In this document: in pieces, positions 63,602-64,000 of the stretch
How positions within the stretch are numbered: the first letter of the stretch is position 1
Layout: every line of letters starts with the position of its first letter
The notes under the pieces: generated by a model
What the model saw: the letters and a program-made list of their open reading frames with translations, nothing else
What the model was told of the DNA's origin: nothing
Databases searched by the model: none
From: Macrothele yani
Lineage: Eukaryota; Arthropoda; Arachnida; Araneae; Macrothelidae
NCBI GenBank assembly: GCA_039090855.1
Contig: CM077011.1
Location: forward strand, 28,549,001-28,613,000
Direction: 5' to 3'
DNA length: 64,000 bases
Program-made: the position numbers and the translations under genes

Positions 63602-64000
63602 CGAGTGGTCACTTTATTATGACCACCCCTCAGTACTTCGTCACCTTTTGCCTTTAATACTGCGTCGATTCTTCGTGGCATGGACTCCACGAGATGTTGA
63701 TTGGTGGTTTGTGGAATCTGAGACCATGCTTGATGAATAGCACTTTCCAGGAGTGTGAGATTGCAGGGTTGTGGATCCAGCTGCCTGATGGCTCGTTCAA
63801 CTTTATCTCACACATTCTCAACGGGGTTGAGATCTGGAGATTGTGTGGACCACCTAAGCAAAGTAAACTCACCGGCATGTTCCTAAAACCAATCCTGTAC
63901 AATACGAGCACTATGGCAGGACGCATTATCTTGTTAAAAGTAGCCATTGCCATTGGGATAAACCATCCAAATGACACGATGCACTTGGTCCGCAGATTTA
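63602..64000 (-). mobile_element. Tc1-like element, 3' part, running off the window
   Basis: End CCGAGTGGTCACTTTATTAT at about 63602, placed inside the LINE after 'ttataca'. On the minus strand it encodes 'QDNASCHSARIVQDWF' (second Asp), 'STQSPDLNPVENV' (Glu), 'QIPQTTNQHLVESMPRRIDA' and 'VLKAKGDEVLRGGHNKVT', with stops near 63937, 63884 and 63811. The rest of the element lies beyond 64000. Confidence 0.8.

Overview
Nothing here looks bacterial. The window is AT-rich intronic DNA from an animal, most likely an arthropod. The evidence is a split host gene with GT-AG introns, tRNA-derived SINEs with A/B boxes and poly-A tails, Tc1/mariner and hAT transposons, RTE-like and R4/Dong-like LINEs, Penelope-like elements and minisatellites. 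A chelicerate or other non-insect arthropod is plausible, but this is inference.

The only host gene I recognise lies on the + strand. It is the ankyrin-containing N-terminus of a TRPC-type (short transient receptor potential) cation channel. Three coding exons are visible: about 20154-20360, 31883-32079 and 56309-56505. Their splice phases agree (0, then 2, then 1). Two internal introns of 11.5 and 24.2 kb, plus the start of a third, are filled with mobile DNA.

Layout: 1-1.5 kb is a satellite-like array of ~152-bp monomers. 1.5-5.5 kb holds two Tc1 relatives and a mariner carrying a SINE. 6.4-9.4 kb holds R4/Dong-like LINE 3' ends joined to (TAA)n tracts. 10.9-11.5 kb is a polypyrimidine tract. 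12-13.2 kb has a mariner fragment, a SINE and a satellite fragment. 16.2-19.2 kb has a mariner with a TTAA-flanked MITE, then a Tc1. Exon 1 follows, then a ~105-bp minisatellite (20.7-21.9 kb). Two short hAT-type elements with perfect 8-bp target duplications lie at 22.9 and 25.4 kb. 26.3-28.2 kb is a second satellite array, followed by an RTE-like fragment. 29.2-31.6 kb is a hAT nested in a hAT, itself inserted in a SINE-like sequence. Exon 2 follows.

Intron 2 (32.1-56.3 kb) has LINE 3' ends, a mariner nested in a Tc1 (34.1-36.9 kb), minisatellites, SINEs, truncated Tc1 and mariner copies (40.4-42.5 kb), an unclassified DNA transposon with a Tc1 inside and a palindrome-bracketed minisatellite (44.5-47.4 kb), a Penelope-like fragment (47.5-48.3 kb), a second copy of the same Tc1 family (51.1-52.3 kb) and a third satellite array in reverse (53.3-54.4 kb). 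Exon 3 follows. Beyond it are a Tc1/mariner-related element with a 131-bp segment repeated four times, a 2.3-kb head-to-head inverted pair of Penelope-like GIY-YIG modules, a decayed Tc1, a LINE and a last Tc1 that runs off the window.

Three results deserve most attention. Hammerhead-ribozyme-like cores occur in all three Penelope-like copies. Local tandem amplification of catalytic-motif segments recurs in several unrelated transposases. The satellite arrays share a fixed hairpin end and carry a CTCF-like motif about every 150 bp. Every transposase or reverse transcriptase here is visibly damaged; only the GIY-YIG frames of the Penelope pair are intact.
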